64,000 nt of DNA from Dermabacteraceae bacterium TAE3-ERU27 (GCA_019218415.1 JAHUUL010000005.1:37209-101208), one strand, 5' to 3'. Shown: positions 53,209 through 63,771, counted from the first letter of the stretch. Notes: generated by a model from the sequence alone, not told the origin. Program-made: numbers and translations.

Positions 53209-54693
53209 TCACTTCTTTTCGTGGGTTAGCCAGAGGTCGCCGTCCGCATCGTAGCGCGCGCTATCTCCGGTGTAGTAGGCGTCCTTCCCTTCCGGGAAAA
53301 ACCTGTCAAAGTAGTCCGAATCGGCGTCGGAGGTAAAGGCCAGCGAGGGCCAGGCGGTGGTCAGCACCAACTCTCCCTCTCCCCCTTCGCCCTGCGCACC
53401 GCGTACCTCGGCCGACAGCGCGGGCAGCGGGCGGTGCAGGCAGCCCGGTTTGGTGGCGGTGACGCCGGGTAGCGGGGAAATAACCGCCGTGCCGGTTTCC
53501 TTCTGGCCCCAGGTGTTCACGATCGGGCAGCGGGAGCCGCCCACCGCTTCCCGGTACCAAAGCCAGGTTTCGCGATCGATCGGATCGCCGCCGCAGCCGA
53601 GCACGCGCAGGCTGGAAAGATCGTGGCTGTTTGCGGGGTCCGGTGTGCGCTCGCGCTGGCTACGCAGCTGCGCGGGCGAGGTGAAGAATCCGCTCACCCC
53701 GTTGCGCGCGATGATCTCCCAGGTGCGTTCGGGGGCGGCCTGCGGGTCCTCTTCGCAGATCACCTGCGGCACCCGGTTCAGCAGGGGCGCGTACACCAGG
53801 TAGGAATGACCGGCGATGGTCGAGATCGGGGCGGTGCACCAGTAGACGTCGCTCCCCGGCTTCAGGTCAAAGACGTTGCGGTGCGTGTACGCCGACTGCA
53901 CCAGGAATCCGCCCGTCGGGTAGAACAGCGCCACCTCCCGGCCGTCCTGTGCGTGCGCGTACAGCGCGAACAGCGGATCGGTGGCGGCCACCGGCACCAC
54001 CGGGGCGTTCTCGCTCGCCGTCTCGCGCAGCGAGGGCCACGAATGGCTGTCTTCGCCGTCGGCCGGGCCGTCCAGCACCAGCAGCGAAACCGCCTCGGCA
54101 CCGGCGGCGCTGAGCGCCTCGCGGCAGGTGGCGAGCGCCTTGGCGGAGGTGAGCACGAGGCTCGGGCGGGCGTCCACGAAACGAGCGGTGAGCACGTCGG
54201 CGCGCGTGTCCTGTGCCGACACCGCGTGCACCGCGCCGATGCGGGCGCAGGCCAGCATCGCAATTACGGTTTCGGGCAGGGTCGGCATGACTATCGCGAC
54301 CCGCTGTCCCTTGCTGGCCCCGAGCTGCGTGAGCACGTTCGCCATGCGGCATACCTCGGACAGCAGTGCGCCATAGCTAAGGACGGTGCGGCTGCCGTCA
54401 CGAGCCTCGAAGATGAGCGCGTCCTGATCGCCGTATCCGGCGTCGACCTGCCGATCCACGCAGTTGAAGCAGGCGTTCAGTTCTCCGCCCACGAACCAGC
54501 GCACGCCGCGAATCCCCTCGCCCTCGCGGACGGCCGTGAAGTAGCGCGACCAGCTCACCAGCGAGGCGCGCATGCGCCAGAAATCCTCGCTGTTGCGCGC
54601 GGCCTCCTGGTAGAGGCCCGCGTGTGCATTCGCGTTTTCCGCGAAGCGGGGATCGGGCCGGAATACTTCCTCGTTTTCCCTAGGGGATGCCAT
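53209..54693 (-). CDS. Degenerate acetyl-CoA-synthetase-like protein lacking the P-loop and C-terminal domain
   Basis: 494 residues aligned in full with the N-terminal part of AcsA: the ACAS_N start (FRPDPRFAENANAHAGLYQEA), GVRWFVGGELNACFNCVDR, GHSYLVYAPLLNR, VLGCGGDPIDRETWLWY and ALPGVTATKPG. Two things are missing. The nucleotide-binding P-loop (normally YTSGSTGKPKG) reads YAHAQDGREVA at 245-255, with no indel. And the chain ends at YYTGDSARYDADGDLW, just where the ~120-residue C-terminal lid with the catalytic lysine should begin. There is no sign of a frameshift: the stop is spaced correctly before the LacI gene. A catalytically dead sensor or scaffold is a plausible role, not shown. Start by the strong AGGAGAGG before the ATG at 54693. 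Confidence 0.85.
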   Translation of the reverse strand: MASPRENEEVFRPDPRFAENANAHAGLYQEAARNSEDFWRMRASLVSWSRYFTAVREGEGIRGVRWFVGGELNACFNCVDRQVDAGYGDQDALIFEARDGSRTVLSYGALLSEVCRMANVLTQLGASKGQRVAIVMPTLPETVIAMLACARIGAVHAVSAQDTRADVLTARFVDARPSLVLTSAKALATCREALSAAGAEAVSLLVLDGPADGEDSHSWPSLRETASENAPVVPVAATDPLFALYAHAQDGREVALFYPTGGFLVQSAYTHRNVFDLKPGSDVYWCTAPISTIAGHSYLVYAPLLNRVPQVICEEDPQAAPERTWEIIARNGVSGFFTSPAQLRSQRERTPDPANSHDLSSLRVLGCGGDPIDRETWLWYREAVGGSRCPIVNTWGQKETGTAVISPLPGVTATKPGCLHRPLPALSAEVRGAQGEGGEGELVLTTAWPSLAFTSDADSDYFDRFFPEGKDAYYTGDSARYDADGDLWLTHEKK

Positions 54694-54755
54694 TGCCTCT
54701 CCTGCGCGTAGCTGCTGGTTTATAGGTTTCATTGTCTACCGCGTAACGCGTCGGC

Positions 54756-56150
54756 TCAACATTCGACCACGCTGACGGGCACGACGTTTACCGCCAGCCC
54801 GCCCATCGCGGTTTCCTTGTAGCGATCCGACATGTCCTTGCCGGTCTGGCGCATAGTTTCGATCACCGTATCCAGCGAAACGTGGTGTTCCCCGGTGCCG
54901 CGCAGCGCGAAGCGGGCGGCGGTGATCGCCTTGATCGCGGCCATGGCGTTGCGTTCGATGCAGGGAATCTGCACCAGCCCGCCCACCGGATCGCAGGTCA
55001 GCCCCAGATTGTGTTCCATCGCGATTTCCGCCGCGTTCTCTACCTGCGCGGGCTTACCACCCATCACCTCGCAGAGCCCGGCGGCGGCCATCGAGCAGGC
55101 CGACCCGACCTCACCCTGACAGCCGACCTCGGCGCCGGAGATGGAGGCGCGTTCCTTGTAGAGGGAGCCGATGGCGGCGGCGGTCAGTAGGAAGCGCACG
55201 GCGGCATCGTCGGGGTCTACTCCGTCAACGTAGTTGCAGGCGTAGAACAAGACCGCCGGAATGACCCCGGCTGCCCCGTTCGTGGGAGCCGTGACCACCC
55301 GGCCGCCAGCGGCGTTTTCCTCGTTGACGGCGAGCGCGGCCAGGGAAACCCAGTCGAAGGCGTTCAGCGGGGAACGCTCCGGGTCCTCCGCGTCCAGCGA
55401 ATCGAACCAGGCTGCGGCGCGGCGTTTCACGTTCAGCCCGCCGGGCAGGATGCCCCGGCTGCGCGTGCCCCGTTCGATGCAGTCGCGCATGGTGCGCCAG
55501 ATGTTGAGCGCCCCAGCGCGCACCTCGTGTTCGCTGCGCCACTGTAGTTCCCGGCGCAGCATGGCACCCGAGATGCTGATGCCCTCGTTTTCGCAGACCC
55601 GGAGCAGTTCCGCCCCGCTCGTGAAGACCGCGCGGCCGTCGTCCTCGGCCACCACTTCGACCATGTCCAGGCCGGTTTCGTGCTCATCGACGACAAAGCC
55701 GCCGCCCACGGAGAACATGGTTCGGCTCTGGACTTCCTCACCGGACGCACCAAACGCGATGAAACGCATGCCGTTCGGGTGCGCGGGAAGCACGGTCAGC
55801 GGATGCAGGTGAATTTTTTCGGGGGCGACGTTTACCCGCAGGCTGCCTCCGAGCAGTAGGCTGCCGTCGGCGTTTATCTCTTCCACACGCCTGCGGCCCG
55901 CCTCGGGATCGATGGTTTCCGGGTCGTTTCCCTCCAGCCCCAAAACCACCGCGTCCAGGGTGCCGTGCCCATGCCCGGTTGCCGCCAGGGAGCCGTAAAG
56001 GTGCACGGCGACGTCGGCTACCTGCGGCCCCAGTTCCGGGTTCGTAAGCAGATCGTTAGCGAAGGTGGCAGCCGCCCGCATGGGGCCGACGGTGTGGGAG
56101 GAAGAAGGGCCTATGCCGATCTTAAAAAGGTCGAACAGGCTCACGCTCAT
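54756..56150 (-). CDS. sdaA: L-serine dehydratase (single-chain, iron-sulfur)
   Basis: Deaminates serine to pyruvate and ammonia. 464 residues; the type fused from alpha and beta domains. Starts [17 protein letters not shown], a typical beginning. Fe-S ligand cysteines appear in [14 protein letters not shown] and [12 protein letters not shown]. The ATG at 56150 overlaps the helicase stop by 4 bases, so the two may be translationally coupled. Gene order next to the AcsA-like gene suggests a common link to pyruvate/acetyl-CoA metabolism, which is inference. Confidence 0.94.
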   Translation of the reverse strand: MSVSLFDLFKIGIGPSSSHTVGPMRAAATFANDLLTNPELGPQVADVAVHLYGSLAATGHGHGTLDAVVLGLEGNDPETIDPEAGRRRVEEINADGSLLLGGSLRVNVAPEKIHLHPLTVLPAHPNGMRFIAFGASGEEVQSRTMFSVGGGFVVDEHETGLDMVEVVAEDDGRAVFTSGAELLRVCENEGISISGAMLRRELQWRSEHEVRAGALNIWRTMRDCIERGTRSRGILPGGLNVKRRAAAWFDSLDAEDPERSPLNAFDWVSLAALAVNEENAAGGRVVTAPTNGAAGVIPAVLFYACNYVDGVDPDDAAVRFLLTAAAIGSLYKERASISGAEVGCQGEVGSACSMAAAGLCEVMGGKPAQVENAAEIAMEHNLGLTCDPVGGLVQIPCIERNAMAAIKAITAARFALRGTGEHHVSLDTVIETMRQTGKDMSDRYKETAMGGLAVNVVPVSVVEC

Positions 56151-57682
56151 CGAGCGCGGCCTCCCCTGCCTCCGCGCTGCGCGCGGCCCTTACCCTGGCC
56201 ACGCCCCTCGGCGAACCCGCCACCGCGCTGCTGGGCGCCACGCCCGCCGCGACCGCCACCGGCCGCTCCCTCGCGGGAGCCGGCCGCACCGCGACCGCGC
56301 GCGGAGGCTGCGCCGCGGCTGCTCTTGCTGAGCGAGCGGGCGCTGCGTCCCTGCGGTTCGTCCTCGTAAACCTCGCGCAGCTTCTCGTTCATGCGGCGCG
56401 CCTCGGCGTAGCGCTGATTAGCGCCCTTTCCGCCGCGAATATCAAGCTTGCGGGGAGCGCCCTTGTATTTGGTGAGGGCGGGGTCCTCGCACGGCTCCCC
56501 CGCGGGCTTGCGGGCCCCAAGCGGTCCCAGCGCGTCGTGGGGAACGTGAGCCACCTCGGCCTCGACGGGCTCCGCCACCCCGGCCTTTTTCACCACGCTG
56601 CGCGCCTTATCAACCTGGTGCGGCAGCACGATGCTGGCGACCAGACCGGCCTTGCCCGCGCGGGCGGTACGGCCGGAACGGTGCACGTAGTCCTTCATCG
56701 TTTCCGGCGGATCGACGTGCAGCACCAGCGACACGTCATCGATGTGAATACCGCGAGCGGCCACATCGGTTGCCACCAGCACGTCAAACGCGCCCTGGCG
56801 GAATCCCGCCAGCACGTTGGTACGCAGCCCCTGCTGCTTGTTTCCGTGCAGGGCCGCGGCGGGAATGCCTACCTCGCACAGTTCCTGCGCGACTCGCTCA
56901 GCGCCGAGCTGCGTGCGGGTAAACAGCAGGGTACGCCCCTTACGCGCGGCAATCGCGGCCGTGACCTGGCGTTTGACCGACGGATCGATGTAGAGCAGGT
57001 GGTGCTGCATGGTCGCTACCGCCGCCGCCACGGGAACCATCTCGTGCGAAACGGGATCCACCAGGAAACGGTCCACGATCTCGTCCACGCCGTCCAGGGT
57101 GGCCGAGAACAGCATCTTCTGCGTGCCCATCGGGATGTGCTGCAGGATCTCGGTGATGTCGGGCAGGAATCCCAGGTCGGCCATGTGGTCGGCCTCGTCG
57201 ATCACGGTGGTTTCCACCCGATCCAGGAAAAGCTGCTCGCGCTGGGCCAGGTCGATGAGTCGGCCCGGAGTCGCAACGATGATCTCCACGCCGTGCTTCA
57301 ACGCGGCGGCCTGCTTATCGACGTTCATGCCGCCCGCGACCAGCTGCGCCTTGATACCGACAGCGCGCGCGAACGGGTGAATGGTGTCCACCACCTGGGT
57401 TGCCAGTTCGCGCGTCGGCACCATGACCACGCCCAGCGGGCGGTGACGGTGCACCTTACGGCCCCGGAAGCGGGCGCACATGGCGAGCGTGAAAGCGAGC
57501 GTCTTACCGGAACCGGTTTCGGCGCGGGCCAGCACGTCACGCCCCGCAAGGGCATCGGGCAGGATCGCCTCCTGGATCTCGAACGGACGGGTGAACCCCT
57601 GATCCGCGAGAACGTTCAGCAGCTCCTGCGGGAGCGCCATCTCCTCAAATGAGGGGCGCTTCTTACGCGAGGCTTTCGGCAT
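56147..57682 (-). CDS. DEAD-box ATP-dependent RNA helicase
   Basis: 511 residues. Q-motif region ([13 protein letters not shown]), Walker [13 protein letters not shown] in [13 protein letters not shown], and the C-terminal [10 protein letters not shown]. The last ~110 residues form an Arg/Gly/Ser-rich tail with RGG-like repeats ([14 protein letters not shown]) that probably binds RNA. Such helicases (RhlE/DeaD type) remodel rRNA and structured mRNA, often in the cold. Stop codon overlaps sdaA. The tail's repeats cause local sequence redundancy. Confidence 0.93.
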   Translation of the reverse strand: MPKASRKKRPSFEEMALPQELLNVLADQGFTRPFEIQEAILPDALAGRDVLARAETGSGKTLAFTLAMCARFRGRKVHRHRPLGVVMVPTRELATQVVDTIHPFARAVGIKAQLVAGGMNVDKQAAALKHGVEIIVATPGRLIDLAQREQLFLDRVETTVIDEADHMADLGFLPDITEILQHIPMGTQKMLFSATLDGVDEIVDRFLVDPVSHEMVPVAAAVATMQHHLLYIDPSVKRQVTAAIAARKGRTLLFTRTQLGAERVAQELCEVGIPAAALHGNKQQGLRTNVLAGFRQGAFDVLVATDVAARGIHIDDVSLVLHVDPPETMKDYVHRSGRTARAGKAGLVASIVLPHQVDKARSVVKKAGVAEPVEAEVAHVPHDALGPLGARKPAGEPCEDPALTKYKGAPRKLDIRGGKGANQRYAEARRMNEKLREVYEDEPQGRSARSLSKSSRGAASARGRGAAGSREGAAGGGRGGRGAQQRGGGFAEGRGQGKGRAQRGGRGGRAR

Positions 57683-57822
57683 GGGGTCTCCTTATGGGTG
57701 GTGCGTCAGGTGCCCGAAACGGTCACTGCGCACGGACATACCCCTCTATCGTCTCACGTATATGTGATGGACATCGGCGTATCCGGGTGAGTGTAACCAC
57801 CACGTGAGGCGGCGCCTGCACC

Positions 57823-57828
57823 TATAGT
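57823..57828 (+). promoter_or_regulatory. Likely -10 box of panD
   Basis: TATAGT lies 7 bases before the GTG at 57836, which places the transcription start on that codon (leaderless mRNA). No convincing -35 box is seen. Confidence 0.5.
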
Positions 57829-57835
57829 GAACAGC

Positions 57836-58243
57836 GTGCTGCGAGAGATGATGACCGGAAAGATCCACCGCGCGAGCGTGACCCAGGCCGACCTGCACTA
57901 CGTCGGCTCCATCACGATCGACGCGGACCTGCTCGATGCCGCCGGCATTCTCGAAAACGAGAAGGTCAGCGTGGTCGACATCGACAACGGCTCGCGGCTG
58001 GAAACCTACGCCCTGCGCGGTAAGGCGGGCAGCGGCGTGATCTGCCTAAACGGTGCGGCCGCCCGGCTCGTGTCCCCCGGAGACCTGGTAATCATCATGG
58101 CTTACGCCCTGATGGACGACGCCGAGGCGCGCGCACACGTGCCGAACGTGGTGCACGTGGATCGTGAAAACAAGATCGTGGCGCTGGGCAGCGACGCGGC
58201 GCAGCCGGTGCCGGGCGCGAGCGACCAGAAAGCGTCGCGCTAA
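57836..58243 (+). CDS. panD: Aspartate 1-decarboxylase
   Basis: Makes beta-alanine for pantothenate, using a pyruvoyl group from self-cleavage between G24 and S25. 135 residues from the GTG at 57836: this start puts the cleavage site [10 protein letters not shown] at the canonical G24-S25, while the first GTG in frame (57827) would shift it by three. TATAGT 7 bases upstream supports a leaderless start at 57836. The C-terminal tail (QPVPGASDQ) is slightly extended. Encoded apart from panC at 32.2 kb. Confidence 0.95.
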   Translation: MLREMMTGKIHRASVTQADLHYVGSITIDADLLDAAGILENEKVSVVDIDNGSRLETYALRGKAGSGVICLNGAAARLVSPGDLVIIMAYALMDDAEARAHVPNVVHVDRENKIVALGSDAAQPVPGASDQKASR

Positions 58244-58254
58244 CCAAGATGCAT

Positions 58255-58388
58255 ACGTTTGGGTGCACTTTTTGCCGGGCGTTACGCCCAGGTGCACTTT
58301 CGGCCGGTTAAACGGCCCTTTCACAGCGGTTAGTGCACCCAAACGTCACAGGGTCGGGTCTAACAGCGGTTAGTGCACCCAAACGTCA
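58255..58388. repeat. Intergenic repeat cluster downstream of panD
   Basis: Two identical 26-bp direct repeats at 58323-58348 and 58363-58388 (40-bp period; spacer CAGGGTCGGGTCTA). Each ends with the motif AGTGCACCCAAACGT. The reverse complement of that motif, ACGTTTGGGTGCACT, lies at 58255-58269, so the outer elements form a long inverted repeat. A GGTGCACTTT partial copy at 58291-58300 and a GGCCGGTTAAACGGCC near-palindrome lie between. Not a CRISPR: only two repeats with a short spacer. Could be a binding array, a foldback RNA or a small mobile unit. Confidence 0.85.
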
Positions 58389-58405
58389 AGCACCCAGAAC
58401 ACAAA

Positions 58406-58440
58406 GAGGTGCCCACCCCGTATTCCGGGGTGGGCACCTC
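58406..58440. terminator. Bidirectional terminator between panD and the S9 peptidase gene
   Basis: Perfect 15-bp stem GAGGTGCCCACCCCG (58406-58420) with CGGGGTGGGCACCTC (58426-58440), loop TATTC. No T-run; between convergent genes. Confidence 0.75.
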
Positions 58441-58473
58441 CCTGCGTCGGCACTACAGCGCCACTAACCAGCC

Positions 58474-60570
58474 TTAACCGAGGCGGCGGGGGCGCTTGAA
58501 CTCCTCCCCCAGCACGTGTTGGGCCAGGAACGCATACACCGTCTCGTACCAGAGGACCGAGTTGCCGGGCTTAAGGACCCAGTGGTTCTCGTCCGGGAAG
58601 TAGAGGAAGCGGTGCTTAAGTTCCTCGGGGCTCGCGTTCGCGTATTTAAGCAGGTCGAACCAGAGGCGCAGCCCCTCGCTGATCGGTACCCGATAGTCCA
58701 TGTCGCCGTGGATAACCAGCATCGGGGCGACGATGTCCTTCGCGAACAGGCACGGATCGTAGAGCTTGTTGTGCTCGTCGGTCAGGTTTTCGGCCCAGAA
58801 GAACGAGGTGTCTGTGGTGGCGCGGAACTGCTCCAGCGAGTAGAGCGAGGCGTGGGTGACGATGCAGTCGAAGAAGTCGCCCGTGTGCCCGGCGATCCAG
58901 TTCGCCATGTAGCCGCCATAGGAGCCGCCCATCGCGGCCTTGCGGGTTTCGTCGATATCTTCCCGCTCGAGCGCCACATTCGTCAGGCGCATGATGTCAT
59001 CGAACGGGGTGCCGCCCATCTGCCCCCAGCCGCGATCCAGCATCTTCTGGCCGTACCCCGTCGAATAAGCGGGGTCGGGCAGCAGCACCGCGTAGCCGCG
59101 CGCGGTGGCCGTCCACGGGTTCCAGCGCCAGGTCCAGGAATTCCAGGACCCGAACGGCCCGCCGTGCACCCAAAGCAGGAACGGCGCGGGCTCGGTGGCA
59201 CCTTCGGGCAGGCAGAGCCAGGCGCGCAGCGGCGTGCCGTCCTCCGCCACCGTCTCCACCTCGGTAAGGGTGCCGGGCACGCTGAACTCGGGAACGGGGG
59301 TTTCCACCGTGACCGGCTCCACGGCCGCTTCCGCGAGGGCCGCACCGGGCAGGCAGACCGGGGTCGGCGGGGCGTCGATGGCGTCCCGCAGCGCGTAAAC
59401 ATCGCCGCTCGCCTCGTCGAGGCTGAGGTGCGTGTAGTGGCAGCGGTCGTCGGTCAGTTTCGTGACGGTGCCGGTGGCCAGGTCGCAGCGGGCGATCAGG
59501 CCCGCCCCACGGTGATCGGCAGTGAACAGGAAGGCCGACGAATCCGGGGTGAAGGTTACGTCGCTCGGCCAGTCCTCGAACGGCGTGCCGTCCTGCCAGT
59601 GCATGTTGAGCGGCTTCGCCTCGCCGCTCGCGAGGTCGAGTACCTCGACGCGCACCGCCAGCGCCACCTTGTCGGTGGAGGCGGGGCAGGTGCCGACGAG
59701 CGCGCGCGAGCCGTCCGGCGAGATCAGCGGGTTGCTAACGTCATACCCCTCGCGGGAAAGCACTACCTGGCTCATGCCGGAGTTAACGTCAATCGCCACG
59801 ATCTCGGTGCGGCGCTGATAGCCGGTGGTGGAACGGGTGACGGCGGCGAGCGCGAACGTGCCGTTGGCATTGATGCTGTAGCCGTCCAGGTTTTCGCTGG
59901 CCGACAGCGCGGTGACGCGGTGCAGCACCAGTTCCCCGTCGGTGCCGTCCAGTTCATCGAAGAAGAAGAGCTGGTTTACCTCGGGCCCGAGGTCGCGATC
60001 CCAGTTACGCACCGGATAGGTGGTGTGCAGGATGCCGCTCACCTTGAGTTCGGCGCGTTCCTTGGCGAGCTCTTCCTCATCGTCGGAGCTGAGCGCCCAC
60101 GGGGAGGAACCGGTGGTGAAGAATACGCGGCCGCCGGTGCGGGCCGGGGTGAGGTTCGCGAAGCCGCGCCGACGCCGGCTCACCACGTGGGCCTCGCCGC
60201 CCTCGCGGGGCAGGCGGAAAAGCCGCACGCGATCGTCGCTGCCGCCCTTGTTTTCGGGCTTTTCGTATTCGACGCCGCCCTGTAGGCGGGAGGTGTCGGG
60301 ACGCTTCGCGGTGAACAGCACATCCCCTTCGGGTGTGAACCCGGCAAACGCCTCGCCCTCGCCGCCGCGGGTCAGGCGAACGGGCTTTTTCGGCGCTCCC
60401 GGATGCGGGGTGGGTAGCTGCCAAAGGGAGGTGACGTAGGCGTTCTTCTTTTCGTTCAGTTCCGTCACGGAGGCGATCAGGCGTTCCCCGTCGGGAGAGA
60501 GGGCCAGGCCGGTGTGGCGCCGGGTCGCAACGAACTCGTCAAGCTGCAAGAATTTTTCGCTATCACTCAT
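58474..60570 (-). CDS. S9 family peptidase (acylaminoacyl/dipeptidyl-type prolyl oligopeptidase)
   Basis: Cytoplasmic serine peptidase hydrolysing short peptides. 698 residues: an N-terminal beta-propeller (about 1-430) over a C-terminal alpha/beta hydrolase. The triad is S550 (GGSYGGYM), D625 (HGDMDYRVP) and H663 (PDENHWV). No signal peptide. The start is the ATG at 60570; the frame stays open for 200 further bases into the leuS promoter region, where no Shine-Dalgarno or conserved residues occur. Divergent from leuS. Confidence 0.9.
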   Translation of the reverse strand: MSDSEKFLQLDEFVATRRHTGLALSPDGERLIASVTELNEKKNAYVTSLWQLPTPHPGAPKKPVRLTRGGEGEAFAGFTPEGDVLFTAKRPDTSRLQGGVEYEKPENKGGSDDRVRLFRLPREGGEAHVVSRRRRGFANLTPARTGGRVFFTTGSSPWALSSDDEEELAKERAELKVSGILHTTYPVRNWDRDLGPEVNQLFFFDELDGTDGELVLHRVTALSASENLDGYSINANGTFALAAVTRSTTGYQRRTEIVAIDVNSGMSQVVLSREGYDVSNPLISPDGSRALVGTCPASTDKVALAVRVEVLDLASGEAKPLNMHWQDGTPFEDWPSDVTFTPDSSAFLFTADHRGAGLIARCDLATGTVTKLTDDRCHYTHLSLDEASGDVYALRDAIDAPPTPVCLPGAALAEAAVEPVTVETPVPEFSVPGTLTEVETVAEDGTPLRAWLCLPEGATEPAPFLLWVHGGPFGSWNSWTWRWNPWTATARGYAVLLPDPAYSTGYGQKMLDRGWGQMGGTPFDDIMRLTNVALEREDIDETRKAAMGGSYGGYMANWIAGHTGDFFDCIVTHASLYSLEQFRATTDTSFFWAENLTDEHNKLYDPCLFAKDIVAPMLVIHGDMDYRVPISEGLRLWFDLLKYANASPEELKHRFLYFPDENHWVLKPGNSVLWYETVYAFLAQHVLGEEFKRPRRLG

Positions 60571-60785
60571 AGCCACCAGTTCATCACACGCGGGAGGCCC
60601 CAGGCCGGGAAAGACGGTCACATTTCGCTTGCAAATGCCGCGCCCGGCTTCGGCCGACAGGCGTCTGCCTCCCCCACCGGTTACTTCCGGGACCCGCCCC
60701 GCCACCGCCCCGGTGGTTACGCCCACCCGGCCCCGCGTAGACTTAGCCGGTAGAGCTATATACGCCAATCAGCATGCGAGGAATC

Positions 60786-63746
60786 ATGAGCGAAGCACCG
60801 CACCGTTATACCGCCGAACTGGCGGGGCGGATCGAGGAACGCTGGCAGGCCGAATGGGAAAGCAGCGACGCGTTTGCCGTCGCTAACCCGGAGGGCGCGC
60901 TGGCGGGGCCGGTCAGTGACGAAAAGATGTTCATCATGGACATGTTCCCCTACCCGTCCGGTAAGGGGCTTCACGTCGGCCATCCCCTCGGCTACATCGC
61001 CACCGACGTGGTGGCGCGCCACGCACGCATGCTTGGCAAGAACGTGCTTTACACGATGGGTTACGACGCTTTCGGCCTGCCCGCCGAGCAGTTCGCGGTG
61101 CAGACCGGTACGCATCCGCGCGTCTCCACCCTGGACAACATCGAGACCATGGCCGCGCAGCTGCGCCGGATCGGCCTCTCGCACGATCCGCACCGCCGCC
61201 TGGCCACCATCGATCCGGAATACGTGAAGTGGACGCAGTGGGTATTCCTGCAGATCTTTAACTCCTGGTACGACCCGGACTTTAAGAACGAGGACGGCAC
61301 GGTGGGCCGCGCCCGCCCGATCAGCGAGCTGAAGGGCGCGATCCAGGATCGCGACGTCGATCCGTGGGCTCTCGCGGAACGTCTCGGCGTGGAGCTGCCC
61401 GAGTACTGGGTCGGTCGCAAGCCCGCCGAAGAGCACTGGAACCCGGAGCACGACACCCCGTTTGATTGGCTGGTGCAGTACGACCCGGAGCACATGCAGG
61501 AGCTGGTGGATTCGTTCCGCCTGGCATACCTGTCGGAAACCCCCGTCAACTGGTGCCCCGGGCTCGGCACGGTGCTGGCGAACGAGGAGGTCACGGCCGA
61601 GGGACGCTCCGAGCGCGGCAACTTCCCCGTATTTAAGAAGAAGCTGCGCCAGTGGAACATGCGCATCACGGCCTACGCCGATCGTCTGGCCGACGACCTC
61701 GACCACGTGGACTGGCCCGAGGCGATCAAGTCGATGCAGCGCAACTGGATCGGCCGCTCGCACGGCGCGCAGGTCACTTTCCAGATCGATCGCCCCGAGG
61801 GGGGCGAATTCGAGGTGTTCACGACGCGCGTGGATACCCTGTTCGGCGCTACTTTCTGCGCGCTGACCCCGACCCATCCGCTGCTGGCCGATCCCGCCTC
61901 CCTGCCCGCGCAGTGGCCTGCCGACGTGCCCGAGGTGTGGCGTGGCGGCGCGGCCACCCCGGCCGAGGCCGTTGCCTCCTATCAGGCGCAGGCCGCCGCT
62001 AAGAGCGACGAGGAACGCACCGACGACGCGACAGAAAAGACGGGCGTGTTCACCGGCCTGTACGCCACCAATCCGATGGATGGTCGCCGCATCCCGGTGT
62101 TCGCCGCCGATTACGTGCTGGCCGGTTACGGCACCGGCGCGGTGATGGCGGTTCCCGCCGAGGACGAGCGCGACTGGGATTTCGCGGAGAAGTACCAGAT
62201 CGAGGTGATCCGCACGGTGCAGCCGCCCGCCGATTTCGCGGGCGGTGCGTACACGGGCGACGGCGCCAAGATCAACTCTGCGAGCGACAAGCTGGACCTG
62301 AACGGCATGAGCATCGCCGAGGCGAAGCAGCGCGCCACCGAGTTCGCCGAGGCGGAGGGCTTCGGCCGCGCCAAGACCACCTACCGTCTGCGCGACTGGC
62401 TGTTCTCGCGCCAGCGTTACTGGGGCGAGCCGTTCCCGATCGTTTACGACGAGGCCGACCCGACCACGCCGATCGCCCTGCCCGCTGAGCACCTGCCGGT
62501 GGATCTGCCCGAGGTGGACGACTTCTCCCCGCGCACGTTCGATCCGTTGGATGCCGACAGCGAGCCGCAGACCCCGCTTTCGCGCAATCGCGATTGGGAG
62601 CGGGTCACGCTCGACCTCGGCGACGGCGAACGCACCTACCTGCGCGAAACCAACACGATGCCGAACTGGGCCGGTTCGTCCTGGTACGAGATTCGCTACA
62701 TCGACCCGAGCGATACCAACGAGATCGTTTCGGCAGAGAACGAGAAGTACTGGCTCGGCCCGCGCGGAGAGGGCGACTTCGGCGGCGTGGACCTGTACGT
62801 CGGCGGCGTCGAACATGCCGTGCTGCACCTGCTGTACGCGCGCTTCTGGCACAAGGTGCTGTTCGATCTGGGCCACCTTTCCAGCCGCGAACCGTTCAAG
62901 AAGCTGTTTAACCAGGGCTACGTGCAGGCCTACGCCTACACCGATGCGCGCGGTGTGTACGTGCCCGCCGCCGACGTTGTGGAGGAGGAACGCGACGGCA
63001 AGACCGTGTTCCTCTACAACGGCGAAGAGGTCAAGCAGGAATACGGCAAGATGGGCAAGTCGCTGAAGAACATGGTGACGCCCGACGAGATGTGCGCCGA
63101 ATACGGCGCGGACACCTTCCGCGTCTACGAGATGAGCATGGGCCCGCTCGACATGTCCCGCCCGTGGGAGACGCGCGCCGTGGTCGGTTCCCAGCGCTTC
63201 CTGCAGCGCCTGTGGCGCCTGGCGGTGGACGAGGAGACCGGCGAGCTGATCGTCAGCGACGAACCGGCCCCCGAAGCCACCCTGCAGGCGGTACACAAGA
63301 CCATCGCCGGCGTGAGCGCCGACATGGAGGGCATGCGCTTCAACACCGTCGTGGCGAAGCTGATCGAGCTGGTCAACTTCCTCACCAAGCAGGCGGGCAG
63401 CGGGAAACGGATTTCCCGTGAGGCGATTGAGCCGCTGGTGCTGATGGTGGCCCCTCTCGCCCCCCACATGGCGGAGGAGCTGTGGCAGCGCCTCGGTCAC
63501 GAGGGCGGCATCGTGCGCGCCCCCTACCCGGTTGCCGAGGAACGCTACCTGGTGGAGGAAAAGGTGACCTGCGTGATCCAGGTGCGCGGCAAGGTGCGCG
63601 CCTCCATCGAGGTTTCGCCCGATGTTTCCAAGGAAGATCTGGAAAAGCAGGCGCTGGCGGTCGAAAAGATCCAGGCGCTGGTGGGCGATAACCCGATCCG
63701 TAAGGTGATCGTGGTGGCCCCGAAGCTGGTCAACGTGGTGATCTGA
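60786..63746 (+). CDS. leuS: Leucyl-tRNA synthetase
   Basis: Charges tRNA-Leu. 986 residues from the ATG at 60786, which follows GCGAGGA; an in-frame ATG at 60774 overlaps that site. HVGH at 63-66 is the HIGH motif, and KMGKS near 755 the KMSKS loop. The CP1 editing domain (about 250-450; [25 protein letters not shown]) is present, so post-transfer proofreading is expected. A TATATA box at 60757-60762 may be the -10. Terminator follows at 63772. Confidence 0.96.
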   Translation: MSEAPHRYTAELAGRIEERWQAEWESSDAFAVANPEGALAGPVSDEKMFIMDMFPYPSGKGLHVGHPLGYIATDVVARHARMLGKNVLYTMGYDAFGLPAEQFAVQTGTHPRVSTLDNIETMAAQLRRIGLSHDPHRRLATIDPEYVKWTQWVFLQIFNSWYDPDFKNEDGTVGRARPISELKGAIQDRDVDPWALAERLGVELPEYWVGRKPAEEHWNPEHDTPFDWLVQYDPEHMQELVDSFRLAYLSETPVNWCPGLGTVLANEEVTAEGRSERGNFPVFKKKLRQWNMRITAYADRLADDLDHVDWPEAIKSMQRNWIGRSHGAQVTFQIDRPEGGEFEVFTTRVDTLFGATFCALTPTHPLLADPASLPAQWPADVPEVWRGGAATPAEAVASYQAQAAAKSDEERTDDATEKTGVFTGLYATNPMDGRRIPVFAADYVLAGYGTGAVMAVPAEDERDWDFAEKYQIEVIRTVQPPADFAGGAYTGDGAKINSASDKLDLNGMSIAEAKQRATEFAEAEGFGRAKTTYRLRDWLFSRQRYWGEPFPIVYDEADPTTPIALPAEHLPVDLPEVDDFSPRTFDPLDADSEPQTPLSRNRDWERVTLDLGDGERTYLRETNTMPNWAGSSWYEIRYIDPSDTNEIVSAENEKYWLGPRGEGDFGGVDLYVGGVEHAVLHLLYARFWHKVLFDLGHLSSREPFKKLFNQGYVQAYAYTDARGVYVPAADVVEEERDGKTVFLYNGEEVKQEYGKMGKSLKNMVTPDEMCAEYGADTFRVYEMSMGPLDMSRPWETRAVVGSQRFLQRLWRLAVDEETGELIVSDEPAPEATLQAVHKTIAGVSADMEGMRFNTVVAKLIELVNFLTKQAGSGKRISREAIEPLVLMVAPLAPHMAEELWQRLGHEGGIVRAPYPVAEERYLVEEKVTCVIQVRGKVRASIEVSPDVSKEDLEKQALAVEKIQALVGDNPIRKVIVVAPKLVNVVI

Positions 63747-63771
63747 GAGGCTAACGCCGCCAAACGCTAAG

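Noticed and set aside
53209..54693. Frameshifted full-length acs gene
   Set aside because: Downstream sequence is the LacI-family gene in correct spacing; no remnant of the C-terminal AcsA domain is seen in any frame, and the P-loop change has no indel.
58323..58388. Possible CRISPR array
   Set aside because: Only two repeats with a 14-base spacer, an inverted third copy, and no cas genes.
58516..60285. 589-codon open frame antisense to the S9 peptidase
   Set aside because: The minus strand holds a full catalytic triad and propeller; the plus frame has no Shine-Dalgarno or known domain.
60571..60785. T-box or other riboswitch upstream of leuS
   Set aside because: No T-box sequence, specifier hairpin or terminator/antiterminator pair is visible.
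60756..63500. 914-codon open frame antisense to leuS
   Set aside because: Same composition artefact; leuS motifs cover the plus strand fully.
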